Below are positions 11,541 to 24,600 of a DNA stretch of 64,000 nt, one piece after another. Below the pieces are notes generated by a model. It was not told the DNA's origin and searched no databases. It saw only the letters and a program-made list of their open reading frames with translations. Position 1 is the first letter of the stretch. Each line of letters begins with the position of its first letter. This DNA comes from Geosiphon pyriformis (taxonomy: Eukaryota > Glomeromycota > Glomeromycetes > Archaeosporales > Geosiphonaceae): contig JAAOMT010000200.1 of NCBI GenBank assembly GCA_016748015.1, positions 308,984-372,983 on the forward strand, in the 5' to 3' direction. A program made the position numbers and the translations under genes.

Positions 11541-13425
11541 AAACCAAAATAAAAAATAAAATTTTATTAATAATTATAATTAAAAGTTATTAATTTAAAA
11601 TAATAATTAAATTATGTTTTTAATATCTATTAATAAATAAAAATAATTAATTGAATTATAATAAAATTAATTTGAATTTATATATTTTAATAAATAATTT
11701 CTATTTGGAATTAAATTAGATTTAATCAAAAATAAAAATAAATTTTAAGTTTTTAATTATTTAATTATTTAGATTTTTTTTGTTTATTAATAATTATTTA
11801 TATATACCTATTTTTTTAATAATATAAAATATTTTACTATTTTAATTATTTTTAATTATTTTAAGATATTTTTGGTTTTTTTAATTTTTTTAATTATTCT
11901 GGTATTTTTATTATATTATTTATAATGTTAAAATCTAATTGCTTAAGTAATAATAATATTATTATTGTTAATTTTTATTTAAGTAACAATATTAAGTTTA
12001 ATTATAGAAACAAATATTGAATAAAAAATAAGAATTTAATTAAAAAAAATTAAGAGTTACTTAAAAATTAAAAAAAAAAAATAGTCAATTATTTAACAGA
12101 TTAAACATTAATTTTAGATTTAACAAATAACAAATTACTAAAATTCATATTTATATTATAAATACTTTTTAAAATAAAATACAAAAAAATTTAAACATAA
12201 ATTATATTAAATATAAAAAAATAAAAGTGTTAATTTATGTTTTTAAATGCATAATTAATATTAAAATTAGAGTTAAAATTATGGTTAAAATATAAAATAT
12301 TATAAAAAAATTATAAAAAATTTGAAAATTTATAAATTTAATATTTTTAAGCACTTACATAAATTATTTATTTGTAAAAATATGAATAATTTATTAACAA
12401 AAAAAAGTATACTAAATTTTATTCAAAAGTTTTATATTAGAAATTTGATATTAAAAAGTTTTAAAAGTTTTTGAAAACAATGAATTGGCAATTGTAAAAA
12501 TAATAAAGTTTATATAGTTAATGTTAATTAAAAAATAAAAATAAAATAAATAATTAATATTTAACAAAAATAAATTAAGAACTAGAATTAGTAAATTTAA
12601 TACAAATAAATTAATTTTTTTAAAAAAAAACAATTAAATTATTTTAAAAAACAAATAAGCCGAATATATTTCATATATTTTAGCATAATATATGTAAAAT
12701 TATGAATTTATTAATAAAGATAAATATATAAATAACTTAGAATAATAATGCTTTAATATGAGTTTAAGTAACTGGTTATGTGTTAAAGATATATAATTCG
12801 CATTTATAATAATTACTTTATAATTAAAATAAACAATAAAAATAAATAAGTATTTTATATTTTAATAATACATTAATTATTTTTTACCAAATAATTATAA
12901 ATATTTTATTACATATTATAAAGTATATACAATTTATTTATATATATAAAATATGTATATTTAAATAAAATTTACATTTAATATTTATAGCTTTGACATA
13001 TATTATTATTATAAGTAAAATTTACAAATTAATAAACAAAAAAAAGTAATTAAAAACAATATAAATTCAATTAAAATAATAAAAAGTAAATTAATATGTA
13101 AAAAATTCAATTAATAATTAATCTTATAATCACAATTATTAAATTTTTTTTAAAACTTTGAAAATACAAAAATAAAATTTTAATTATTAATAAAAAAATA
13201 ATATAACTTTTATAATTTTATTTTTTAGTTAATGTATTTTAGAATTTAATAACAAATAGTAATTATTTTAACAGTTATTTATTTAATGAATTATAAAACC
13301 AAATTTGTTATTTTTCAAGATAATTTTAATAATTCAATTTAAGAAAAAATAAAAGAAAAAGGTTAATATTTTTTGAAAATATGAAAATATTCAATAATTA
13401 TAATTTTGCTTATATAGTTAATAAA
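11541..13425. other. AT desert
   Basis: Nearly pure A and T. The ORFs here are chance products of low complexity (for example Asn/Phe/Leu-rich). No gene or recognisable element could be read. By analogy with 40180-40650 it may be bleached repeat DNA. Confidence 0.6.
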
Positions 13426-13429
13426 AAGA

Positions 13430-13860
13430 ATGAATAAATGACCAAGTCAATAATCAGATCACTGACTAGGTCAACAACTGGGTTATTGATCAAGTTAATA
13501 ACTAAGTCTAAAAATTAGGTTGTTTTTATATAACATTATTGGCTAATACAATAATTAAGATTATTAAAAATAATTATAATGAAAAGAAAGATTTTTAAAC
13601 TGGAATACTATTTAATCATCTAGTTGGTTATTAAAAATAATTTTATTTCAACCCTGAAAGCATAAAAAAATTCAATCTATTTGGCCATTGAGAATAAAAA
13701 GATATAGTCTATTTGGCCATCAAGAATAATTATATTCCAAACTCAAAAGCATAAAAAAGTATACTATATTTGGTCGTCGAAAATAACTCTTTTACAACTT
13801 TGAGAGAACACAAATAAACACAAACACCTAAACACATACTATTTGGTCTGTGATATCATC
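13430..13860. repeat. Degenerate short tandem repeats
   Basis: Two degenerate arrays are seen. The first, at 13438-13515, has about five variants of a GACYARGTCAAYAA-like unit. The second, at 13665-13850, repeats a CTATTTGGCCATCAAGAATA-like unit near 13677, 13711, 13755 and 13845, linked by GCATAAAAAA. There is no coding potential. The arrays mark the edge between the AT desert and the higher-GC host island. Confidence 0.5.
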
Positions 13861-14181
13861 ATACAAAAAGGGCCACTTAAGGCATGTCAGTTATTTACAT
13901 TATAGCTAAATTCGGAAATTGTTGATATGAGGATCCTTTATTGTTGGCTCTAATTCCTTATATGGGTTTAAGGGTTGACCTTGTACTGACTGAAATATTA
14001 CGGTTGTAGGGGTGATAGCTTCCAGTAGTGATTCCAGTATAAACTTTTCAACACCATTCTTTATAAATATAACTCGTAATTGTAGTTAAAAGGAGAGAGA
14101 TTTGAAAGACTCAAGAGTTTGGGGAAAAAAAATGCATTAAGAGCAAAAACAAAAACAATCAGAAGGTCATACAATTATATA

Positions 14182-14677
14182 ATGGAAGAAAATTCCATTT
14201 TCTTCCATAGCCAGGATGATGTTATGCAAAGAAATTTCGATTGTTACATAAAAGCAAAAAATTTTTCTTTTTTTTTTGAATATCCACTTCGAGACGCATT
14301 TGCAAATCCATTAATGAATGCAATCTAGAATTTGAAAGTGAATTCATGCTCACTATGTGGAAATTTTTTCAAACCCAGATGCTACTTGCAGACATTTATT
14401 TCATCAAATTTGTCTCAAAAAACATCTTTTACAATCGGAACTAAGATGTCCAGTTTTTAAATAAAATAAAGATATCGAAACCATCCTCTCATCAACTGAG
14501 ACAGAATCACAAGAAGATTTAATAGAGATATCACCACAAATAACTAAAGAAAATCATAGCAAGGATCCTTTATTATTCGAGAGTGAAGATATTTTTGGTA
14601 TTTCATTTGGCTTAAGATTAAGTAGATGAGAAGTTCACATAAGTAAAGATAAATTACATGTTTCTACTAATATTTAA
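14182..14677 (+). pseudogene. Broken RING-H2 finger gene
   Basis: The reading begins at the ATG at 14182 (MEENSIFFHSQDD) and has an in-frame TAG at 14326-14328. It then gives CSLCGNFF at 14347 onward. A one-base frame change follows at the CCC AGA TGC stretch, after which CRHLFHQIC and RCPVF are read. Together this is C-X2-C...C-X-H-X2-H-X2-C...C-P-X-(C), a RING-H2 finger with the last Cys changed to Phe. TAA at 14462 and TGA at 14627 break the acidic, Ser/Glu-rich tail, which ends at TAA 14675-14677. RING-H2 proteins are usually E3 ubiquitin ligases. A hidden intron could explain the frame change, but three stops plus the lost Cys favour a pseudogene. A TATAAATATA sequence lies near 14060. 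Confidence 0.65.
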
Positions 14678-15640
14678 AAATTTTCTGTTATAGACCCTGA
14701 AATTTCTAGGATATCAAACAAGGCAAAGTGTACCACAAAGTCAAAATTTAATCCCCACTACAAACATCGTTAAAAGAAAATTTTTTGCGATTTATTACAT
14801 CAAGATTTGAGGTTTTGGTAATTAAAACTATTTGAATAGTATTCTTCTTTAAATCTCTCTATAGCGAGATGGGGTGGAAAGAACAGTTAACGTTGACGCT
14901 AATTTATTTTTTCAAAAGTTTTTTATTAATCTTTTAATATACTTTATTTTGATGATATATTTTTGTGTATTTAAATTTTCTAGGAAAATTGAACATAATT
15001 CTGAAAAAAAAAGGCCTCTTCTATATATAATCACGGGTTTATTTTATAATTAGCTACCCAAATATGATTTGATGAAATTAATTAAAAACGATTTTTTAAA
15101 CATTTGATTTTGTGATTAAAAATTAACATTTTTTTTGATTGGTTAAAGAAGATAATCCTCCAATTTCTGATAGTTATTAATTACTCTTACTCCAAAATAA
15201 AAAATCGAAAGGTCGGAAAATATAAGACTAATATAATATTGTTCAATACACATTCTAAAAGATGAACAGAACCCAAAGTGCTTTGAAGTTTTCGTGATTG
15301 GTCAAATGAAACAAGGGGGTATTTCAAGAGGTCACGAGTTACTGTTGGTGAATTAATTTTTGTATTAACGTCCTGCTTAAATTTGTAATCCGAACAAATA
15401 ATTTTAAAAGAGGGTTAAGTAATTGATCTATGCATGATGAGATAAGATTAAAAAGGAAATCAAATTGAAATCAGCAAACCTGATTTGACCCAAAAGGCAG
15501 AAAAAAGAGCCAAAAGAAGTTTTTTTGATTGTAAACATTTATAATGGAATTTTTTAAAATATTCTTTTTTTAATAAAATATGCAGGGAACAATGGGAAAA
15601 TCAGGTTGGTTTATCTTTGATTGAACTTTATAATTGAAAT

Positions 15641-15727
<87 letters not shown>

Positions 15728-17500
15728 TAAAAATGATCAGATAATATTCTAAAAGGATCTTTTTGAACACTCCTTAAATTGATCTGTTAAATCGACCCTG
15801 TACACCTGAACCATAATGCATTATAGTAGTTCACTTTAGAAATGAATCGGATGATATTTATATGATGTAATGCATCCACTCCTAGATCATCATCAATTGG
15901 TGATCATTCGTTTTATAAAAGATAAAATGCCACGCCATTCTCGGATTCAATTATTTTTCCGAGATATTACTTTAAATAAGCAGACTATTTTGGTCTACGG
16001 TGGAACGGACATGGTAGAAATTTGTAATTTGTGCATGTCAATTTGAAACAATTTTATTGAATATGAATATAATAAAGATATTATTCTTTATTTTATATAT
16101 AAATATTTTTTCACTTGCATAGAACGTGTCCATTTTCTTTTAAAGATTTCTTGGTAATCGAGTAAATTATGGATTGGGTTAAGATATTGACTCGTGCTCT
16201 TTTCAATTATCTAAAATTTTTCGGTAAAATTTTTTAAAAAATATGAGATGCTAATAATAATAATAATATGTCAAGATTAATTTGAAATACAATTTTAAAT
16301 TAAATATTAGGGTTTTATATTTCAATTTTCATATTTATATAAAGTTCCTAAGATTTGTGCTAATGTAAATTTAGATTATTCTTTTCAATAAATGCTAATT
16401 AAAAAAAAGTTTTCATCAACATGATTGTCAGTGATTCATTAATGGTCAGATTGTCAGAAACAAAAGAATATTTGAATCATTAAGGAGAAAATAGACTGAT
16501 GATTTAAAAAGCAAGCCTTCCAGGGTAATACTAAATTTTTCTTTGATACTTTTTTCATTGAATAAAAAAAATTAATTAACATTTTTAAAGAGAAATAAAA
16601 AACACCTCAGCTTACTAATAATAAATGCCTGTAAAACGATATAACTTTTTAAAGTTAAAATTTTGTTTCAGTTTCTATACTGGATGGATATCCATAAAAA
16701 TTTTCACTAGTTTAACATGTTCAAATAATGAAAAAATTATTGATTTTATTTCTGGAATTCCATATTTGCGTTATATTGCATAAAAATTATAAGCTATCAT
16801 ATTTTTGACATTTTTCTACACCGGGAATCCATTTCCTCAACTTGAAACTTTCCGGTTGGTTTTACTCTAAATGTGTTTGTGCATGGTCACGGACATTTTA
16901 TTAAAATGCAAAAAAAAAATAAAAACAGGAGAACTTAAAAAATTTTATAATTCTCCAAAAACACTTTCGATAATCAATTATGATGATTAAACCATTCTCC
17001 TTCTACATTACTTTAAATGGAAATTCATTTGACTAGTGGTAATCAATCAAAACAATAATAAATTTTTTCGAAAATCAAAACATATTAATTTTATGCATGT
17101 CAAATTTTGACAACAGCATCACCCACTAGCAGCAGCAGCAGCAGCAGCAACAACAGGAAAAAGCTACAGGCCTTGAATATTATAGGTCGGAAAGAACAAA
17201 ATAAAGAACGTGCAGCCGAAAATGACCAGTGACCAAGTCACCGGTTTTAGAAAAATAATGATGGCGTAATCCCAGGCAGGATGAATAATTTTGCAGAAGA
17301 TTGAGCGGCATGAATTTTTGCCTCTTTTTTTTTTTTTTGCCAGCCTGACTGTCTTTAAACCGTTCAAAAAGTTTGAGACAATATTATACCTAGTTTGAAC
17401 AACACCCACCATTACCGCCTACCATCATCATCATCAAAATCACTATAACTATCATAATATAATCATAATCATATAATAATCATAATAATCACTCATTGAG
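14678..17500. other. Host intergenic region upstream of the C2H2 gene
   Basis: Moderate AT content with no convincing gene on either strand. It holds the (AAT)n array at 15643-15727, a short (CAG)6 run near 17131 and a degenerate ATC-rich stretch at 17420-17495. An 82-codon minus-strand ORF at 17164-17412 has no recognisable motif and is not called. Confidence 0.6.
15643..15727. repeat. (AAT)n microsatellite, about 28 units
   Basis: An uninterrupted trinucleotide array of about 85 bases. Its reverse complement gives a meaningless poly-Leu ORF. Confidence 0.95.
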
Positions 17501-17504
17501 CTAC

Positions 17505-17596
17505 CCAATATATTGGTTGCGAATAATTGGTTCCGGAACTCACATGAAGTAACCCACTATTAATGTAATTAACTAATGGGAATTTTAATATAAATA
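17505..17596 (+). promoter_or_regulatory. Candidate promoter of the C2H2 gene
   Basis: A perfect 12-bp palindrome CCAATATATTGG at 17505-17516 carries two CCAAT boxes back to back. Another ATTGG follows at 17526-17530 and a TATAAATA at 17589-17596, about 110 bases before the chosen ATG. The spacing suits a fungal core promoter with CCAAT-binding (HAP complex) sites. This is inference from motifs only, and such motifs are common in AT-rich DNA. Confidence 0.35.
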
Positions 17597-17707
17597 GACT
17601 ATAAGTTAGGATGGTAATCAAATTGCTCAACCCAGCCTATGATCTTTCATCACAAAAAAAAAAACGACCATATTAATAATAAAATTAAAATTAAAAACAA
17701 CGACAAA

Positions 17708-19322
17708 ATGGAAGATTTTGCTTCTTTTTTGCATTTACAGCCTCTTCAACTGCAACAGTTGCCACTTGAACGGCAAAACCATCAATGTCAACAACCACCA
17801 TCACCACAATTTTTACCCTTTCTTTCACAAGCTTCAACAAATTTTGCCGTTTACGATTTTATGCCTTCGACTCTTAACGCAAATTTCTTGCCACAATGGA
17901 TTACTTATGCGGGTCCCACTATTTTGGGCCCATTAACTCCGAATACGTTAAATGATTATGATCAATTTATTCCATCACTACTATCATATCAACATCAACA
18001 ATTACCACCATCACCACCATCAACATTCTGTAAGAGTTATGATCAGCATCATCAAAAAGTTTTTATAAATGTTATAAATGATGAGTGTCTCCCATCAACC
18101 ACAACAAGTGGCGAGAATAACAAAAACATCAACAAAAACAATAATTGTTATGATTTATCAAATTTAAATACGACCACCTTATTAAGTAATTCGGTTGCAG
18201 TTGAGCCTGTTTCCAATCCAACAAATGCCAAGATTGAAAATTTTTTAAAACATTCAATTAATATTCAACAACAACAACAACAACAATCACGGTTGACACA
18301 AAATCATCATCAGCAACAAGAAGCTTTGTCAATTTCACAAGCATTGAACATGAATCAAAATATCTTTGGAAATAGTTCCTCGGGGATTGATTCAAATTTA
18401 TTTTCAACTTGGGCTCCTTCAAATTTGGAAATGTCCCCCAATTCCAAAATCAATAACAATTCAAATATTATTCCACTATCACCTCAATCTCCTCTCACTT
18501 CCGCGCCTTCTTCTGGATCATCATCACCGACGACATCCTTCATAAATGACCACGTTACATCATTATTACAACAACAACAATCTCCAGTTTCCCTGAATTC
18601 TTCATCTATAATGATTTCGTCAACAGGTCCCATAAGACGCGCGCGTAATGTAATGTCGATAAATACCCTAAACACTTTGAACACCGCTCCTTCATCACAG
18701 AAACCGTCAGCATTGACAAATAATTCACCTACTACTACTACTACTACTACTACTACTCCTACATCATCATCATCATCATCATCAGAATCATCGTCACCAG
18801 TAAGACCACAATTTTCATATAGTGGTCCCCCGAAGAGCTATTACTCGAGACTTCCATTGTACGACCGACCTTTCAAATGTGATCAATGCCCACAAAGTAT
18901 GTATTATTGTTATCAGTTTATTTTTGATTATGATGATCTGTTGTGTTCATGCTTGATGCAGGAGCATTCGGTTTACAGGTTATACGAATTTTTTTACCAA
19001 TTTTAAATATATGGTATTCAATAGTCTTTTGCTAAATACAGTCCGTTCCATTGTATTTTATTAATTAGGCTTCAATCGCAACCATGATTTAAAGCGCCAC
19101 AAAAGAATTCATCTGGCTGTGAAACCTTACCCGTGTTCCTTCTGCGAGAAACAATTTAGCCGAAAGGATGCATTGAAAAGACATATTCTTGTAAAAGGAT
19201 GCGATAATGTCAACAAGGCATCTGTCAATAAGGCATCCCCCGCCGCTGCAAAATCTCCTACCTCAAATTCTCCCACGGTGATTGGCGAAAAAGGATCAGA
19301 TGTTCAAAGGCAGCAACAGTAA
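17708..19322 (+). CDS. Two-finger C2H2 transcription factor (spliced)
   Basis: Exon 1 is 17708-18896 and exon 2 is 19069-19322; joined, they encode about 480 residues. The ATG at 17708 has a better context (ACAAAATGG) than the in-frame ATG at 17639, which would add 23 residues. The first 380 residues are low complexity: Gln/His/Pro-rich, a polyQ run near residue 190, then Ser- and Thr-rich stretches. Splicing completes finger 1 (Cys391, Cys394, His407, His411; FKCDQCPQ joined to SFNRNHDLKRH). Finger 2 follows (Cys419, Cys422, His435, Cys441; the last ligand is Cys, ending HILVKGC). This pair with DALKRHILVKGC is typical of fungal nuclear DNA-binding regulators. I do not recognise a specific orthologue. 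The stop lies inside a CAG/CAA tract. It is the only intact host gene in the window. Confidence 0.85.
18897..19068 (+). other. Intron of the C2H2 gene
   Basis: The donor is GTATGT at 18897 and the acceptor TTAATTAG ends at 19068, length 172. Removing it rebuilds the first zinc finger exactly (CCA CAA A/GC TTC AAT CGC), which is strong support. If retained, translation stops at 19006 and yields a finger-less protein. Confidence 0.9.
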
Positions 19323-19987
19323 CAGCAGCAGCAGCAGCAAAATCTTTTGGAATATTCTCCTGAATACCAACTTGCACAAAAATTTTTCCTTTGCAGCAAA
19401 ATTTTTCTCTTTAGTAGTAGTAATAGTAGTAGTAGTGTGATATTTTTTATGCATGATGTGAAATCATTTTCCTTTGATCTTGGTTTACATTCATGCTTCT
19501 TACTTTCCCTGGTATTCTTTCTTTTTTCTTTTTTTCTTTTTCTTTTCCTATTTTGAAAAAATCGTACAAAATCACAAAAAAATTCTGAAATTATTTTCAG
19601 GAGCATAAGACACATCGGTCACTAAAATGTATAATACGTTACCACATTCCCCTATCGATGAATCAATTCCTGAGCTCAAGAAAAATCCTAAAAAAAATTT
19701 ATCAGTTTCAATTAATGAATATAGTTTTTATTTTTTTAATATATCAATCAATGTACATAACACACCTCGGTTTTTTCTCGTTTTCTTTTTTTTTCTTTTT
19801 CACACCTCGGTTCATTCACAAAAAAAAGATACATCACGGTTTTATGTTTATAAAAAACCAATTTTTTGACATACCCCTTTCATTTTCTCATAAATAGACA
19901 CTCGCATATTTCCAATTTCATGATTCCGGCCACTTTTGGCAAAAATTTGTACGATATTTTTTACATTTTTCATAGTAATAAAAAGTC

Positions 19988-20097
19988 ACAAACACACACG
20001 CATACACAACATACACACACAAACACACAAATACACATACACACAAACACACACAAAACCACCTTTCAAGCTTATTAATAAATTCACAAACACACAA
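19988..20097. repeat. (CA)n-rich imperfect microsatellite
   Basis: CACACA/AACACAC variants over about 110 bases. Overlapping ORFs on both strands are repeat artefacts. Confidence 0.85.
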
Positions 20098-20396
20098 AAA
20101 CTTATTAACAAAATTTTGTTGATAATTTGCTTTCGGCATAGTTCGTTACCCATAGGTATATTTCGATTTAACGTTATCGTTTTATTAAAATTTTCAATAA
20201 AACACAACAAAAATAAAAGAAAATCAATATAAATTATATATAAAAAAAAACCACCTAAGCTAAATTCTCTATAAACCAAAAAAAAACATTTCTCTTTTAT
20301 TTAATTCACAATAGCACACAATGGAAAAAGCCGAGTCTGTTTTTGGTAATTGCAAAAGAAAACCAGAAAAGATTTATAGGGTTATCATTACTATTG

Positions 20397-20441
<45 letters not shown>

Positions 20442-20464
20442 TTACTACTATTACTACTACTACT
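20397..20464. repeat. (ACT)n microsatellite
   Basis: About 22 ACT units with two ATT interruptions. The poly-Thr ORF across it is an artefact. Confidence 0.9.
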
Positions 20465-20520
20465 GCTCCTGCTGTTTGCTGCTTTTGTTTGCTACTATTA
20501 TAAATTATTTTAGGATGACA

Positions 20521-23500
20521 AGTTCATCACTGAAGGAAAATTTAGAAACTTTTTAAGCAATGTAAAAAAGTTTTTAGATATCCCGAATTTCCCAGGATGA
20601 TCAACCAAATTACCAGTAACCGTTCTTTACTCATTGACCCCAAATAAAGTTCAAACTATGAAAATCTAGCATTCTAATATTTTTCAATCAAAAGCCCCCA
20701 AAAAAAATATAGAAAGAATTTACGATTTACGATGAGTAAGCAAATAAAAGTCTAGGACTCGAGAGCAGACCAAGTAGAGATAACTTTTTTTTTTTACAAA
20801 GAATCTCTTTACATATACTGATAAAGAAAATTTATTTAACAGATTATCTCATTCTTCTTCTTCTATTCTTGCACTCTAATTAGGATTTAGCATTACCTTT
20901 GAATTGATTTCTAATTAAGCAGTAAAAAAATAAAATTTTTATTACAAAAAACTCAAAATACTGATTCTTCAATATAGAAAAACTGTTTTAAGTGGTAAAA
21001 ATAATAAATTCCTCTTTATTACATGTTAATCGCATGAATGATAGGTTTTTGCAGTTTTCATCTTTTGATTCTCGTTAGAATTAAACATTACAAAAAATAT
21101 TAGATTTTTTATTTCTCTTTAAAATTTAGCTCATCGCTTTTTACTTTGGAAAAACTAGCAATCAAGTTAAAATTTATTTGAATCTTCTATACTGAATAGA
21201 TATTTTTTTTAAAAAATGTAATTTCAATAGAAAATATCATTACATCAATATGTCTGAAATTCGTACATTTTTCATTTTTTAAATGTTTTAAATCTAGGAC
21301 AGTCAAATAAATGCTACAAAATTTTATTTAAAACATAATTTTTTTTAAAAACCATTTAGCGAGATATTATTATTCTTCTTTTAATTCTTGAATGTGAGAA
21401 GAAATATTAAATACAAAAGACACTACTAGATGTTGACATCAAATAGCTCTAGTCCTTATTTTTTATAAAACCAATCAAGATTCATTCAATCATACTAAAA
21501 TTGTTTGTCCAAATTAAATGTTTCAAAGAAAATTGAAATTTTTAATTGTGGGTAACTTTTTTTTAAAATTACCGTTTAATCAATTCAATACCTATGTTAA
21601 AAGTATGAGTCTCGTGTTAAACTAGCTTTCCTTTTTTTGAACTTGCATTTTTTTAATTTTAGAGTTGATATCAACTTTCACAACTTTTTTTTCTTTGGTA
21701 TTGTTAGTAAGTCATTTTTATATATTTAGAAAAGAGTTTGGAAATGAATTTATTGTTTTTCGAAATTTGGAATATATATATATAACAATTTTTTTTGAAT
21801 TTAGAATGAACTTGGTTTAAATTTGTTAGTCAAATAAGCGATTCATTAAATAATTAATTAAATTATTTTTATCAATAAAATTTTACTTTTGCCAATAAGA
21901 ATCAAAAAGCAAAATTCAAGTCTAAATTTTATAAAACAAATGTGTAAATTTATTGCAGTTTAAGAATCAATTTCTAACTTTTAAAATCTGTTGAAATATT
22001 TAACCAAATTTCCATAAAAATTATAAAGTAATATTTTCAATTGATAACAACATCATATTTAATCTGTTTTCATTATTTGAAATTTTACAAATTTAAACTT
22101 TTTATTAATAATTAGTCAATAATTTGAATGATTCAACTCTTTTATTATTTAAAATATGATTAAATAATTAAATATATTATTAATAATTTTTATAACATAT
22201 TTACTAGTTTATTTAATTGATCAAAATTTATTGAATTCAAGATTAATTAAAACTTTTATGAATTTAATTCATTTTTTTAAATATTCATTTTTTAAATTTT
22301 AGTAGTTTTTACATCTTTTATATTTTTGTTAATTTATTATTAAAAACAATTGGTTTAACCTTCTTGATTTATTTGTTTTTTTAATTCAATACTAATAATT
22401 TGGTTTTAAACTATGAAATATTAAATGTTAAATGTTAAATTTTTTATATAATAAAGAAACATTATATTAAGTTTAATTTATTGAAAGGTTGTTTTTAATT
22501 AAAACCAAGTTTTTTTGATTATCTTAAAAAAAATCGGTTATTTTTTTAATCATATTATAATAAAAATATTAAGTTGATAATTAAGATTTTTTTAAATTTT
22601 AAAATTTGATAACAATGCTAACATTAACACATTTCGTTAAAGCTTTAAAAAAAAAAAGTGTTGAAAAAATTTTTTTAAGGTTTTTAAAAAATAATAAGTT
22701 TTTTAATTTTTTCATTTTAATCTTTTAATTGCTCAAAATATTATTTTTGATTTTATTTTTAACATATTTGTAAAATACCAAAACAAATTTTAAATATTTG
22801 ATAATTAATATTATTGCTAAATTTTAAGTAATATTAAATAAAATAATTTTAATTTATATATTTATTTTTTATTGTTAATTTTTTGTTAAATTTTTTGTTT
22901 TCAAAAAAAATTGTTATTAATTATTAAAATAAATAAATATTATATAAATTGTATTTAATTATATTTATTTAATTTAAATTTTTATTTTTATTTTTATTTT
23001 ACTTAATATTAAACAATTTAATAAGTTGTTTTATGGTTTATAATTATTAATCATTCTTGTATAATTCAATTATTACATATTAAACATAAATTATGTTATA
23101 AACAATATATAATTAATCATTTGAACCAATTAAAATTATTTTAAATTAAATAATAAAAACAAATTTTGTGCTTTTATTTTGCCAATACAATAATTTAAAT
23201 AAATAATTTTTTTGCTATTTTTAATTTTAAAACTTTGAAAATTTTACAAAATTATTAATGTTTTATAATTTAAATATTTAATACTTAATTCTTTTTTGAA
23301 TTTTTTTGAATTATTTATTTAAATTTTTTTTTCTTAATTTTATAATCATAACTAAAACAAAAAGTAAAAAAGTTTTAAACATAACTAATAAAGTTTTAAC
23401 AAAAAAATGTTTTTTTATTGTTAAAACAGTTAAACAAAATGTTTTAACAATGTTTTTCTTAAGTATTAATAATAAAAAGCTGTTTTTAACAGTATTATAA

Positions 23501-23934
23501 ATAGGTTTTCTTGGTATATTAATTTTTAATATATTTATTTTACTTGTAATTAGTCTCTTATAAATTTCTTGATTTTATTTGTATAATATTATTAATATAA
23601 TATAAATTTTATTTTAATTTTTGATTATTGTATATATTTATATATTTTTTTTTAAAAACTAATTTAAAATTTATTTATTATATTATAATTTTTTTAAAAC
23701 TATTCTTGTATATACTTAAAATGTTTTTCTAAATTAAAAACATAAAATATTAATAGTTTTTAATGTTTTTTCTAATTTTTATAATAAAGTTTTTATCAAT
23801 TAATAATAACATAAATAATTTTGATTATTAATTATTTTTTTAAAAAATTTAGCTAATAAAAGATAATTTTATTTAATAAATAATACAAATAAGTTTTTTA
23901 ATACTTTTTAAATAATAATAATTTAATTTTTAAT
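20521..23934. other. Intergenic sequence grading into AT desert
   Basis: Up to about 21800 the base composition is like that of the host island. Beyond that it becomes almost purely A and T. No coding region, RNA gene or readable element was found. The gradual change contrasts with the sharp edges of the LINE copies. Confidence 0.55.
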
Positions 23935-24600
23935 ATTATTGGTAATATTGAGGTCTTAGATCATGTTTTTTCTTGCACATTCAACATTTCTGTTTGCTAT
24001 TATTTGTTGAATGTCTATACAGAAGCTTAAAGGATGTTTTCTGATCTTTTTCATTTCTTTTTATGTGTTTTTTAGCTAATATTCTTTTGTGTATTGGATG
24101 CTACAATATGTATAGCTCTCTGCAAGAGCTTTATTTTTAGTAATTAATATCAAGAAGCTGTTTTTGTTTTCAGTAATTCCAAAGTGACAGGTCTGAAAAT
24201 TGTAAGCTTTGTGTGTAATTTTTGTTTTGTTTTTAAGGAAGAGGTTTGGTTGGTTTATGTTAAACATCATTTTTTTATAGAAAACAATAAGCTAATTTTT
24301 CATAATAGTTCAGCTTTTGTTTCTATTTCTAGACTGTTCATAATACTTTCTGCTAGTGTAATTAAATTGCTTGATATTACTAAGACATTTGGTGTTAATT
24401 TTGGTTTACATAAGTCTTGCTTGTTTTTTTTAGGTATTAGTAACTTGGTTTTAGTTTATATAAATGTATAATATTGTTCTAATCAGCTTAAGTGGCTGGT
24501 CACATATAGAAAAAACATGATTTACTCCTAGTTTAGATTATTTGTATAATGTATAATACTAAACAATATATGGACTTTACTTATTAAATAAATAAATAAA
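23935..24600 (+). mobile_element. LINE-C: 5'-truncated LINE 3' end
   Basis: Starts inside the C-terminal zinc-finger region (GAGGTCTTAGATCATGTTTT, compare LINE-B near 10880) and runs through the ORF2 end and 3' UTR to an AAATAAATAAATAAAAAA tail. The 24184-24471 part reads about 95 codons without a stop (FCFVFKEEVWLVYVKHH). At about 660 bases it is a classic 5' truncation. The AT-desert flanks hide any target duplication. Confidence 0.85.

Larger units (their letters stand above)
19323..20520 (+). other. 3' flank of the C2H2 gene with simple repeats
   Basis: After the TAA the CAG/CAA tract goes on, and the same frame stays open to about 19556 (poly-Ser, then Phe/Leu-rich). The rest holds two near-identical ACACCTCGGTT blocks (about 19763 and 19802), a CA-rich array and an ACT array. 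No second gene is supported. Confidence 0.55.

Noticed and set aside
15570-15770. Minus-strand poly-Leu ORF
   Set aside because: It is the reverse complement of the (AAT)n microsatellite, with no start context or homology.
17164-17412. 82-codon minus-strand ORF upstream of the C2H2 gene
   Set aside because: No recognisable motif. Part of it comes from the A/T run and the ATC-rich stretch, and it lies in the probable promoter region of the opposite gene.
20321-20503. ORF with poly-Thr
   Set aside because: It is translation of the (ACT)n array; the flanking codons are too few to support a gene.
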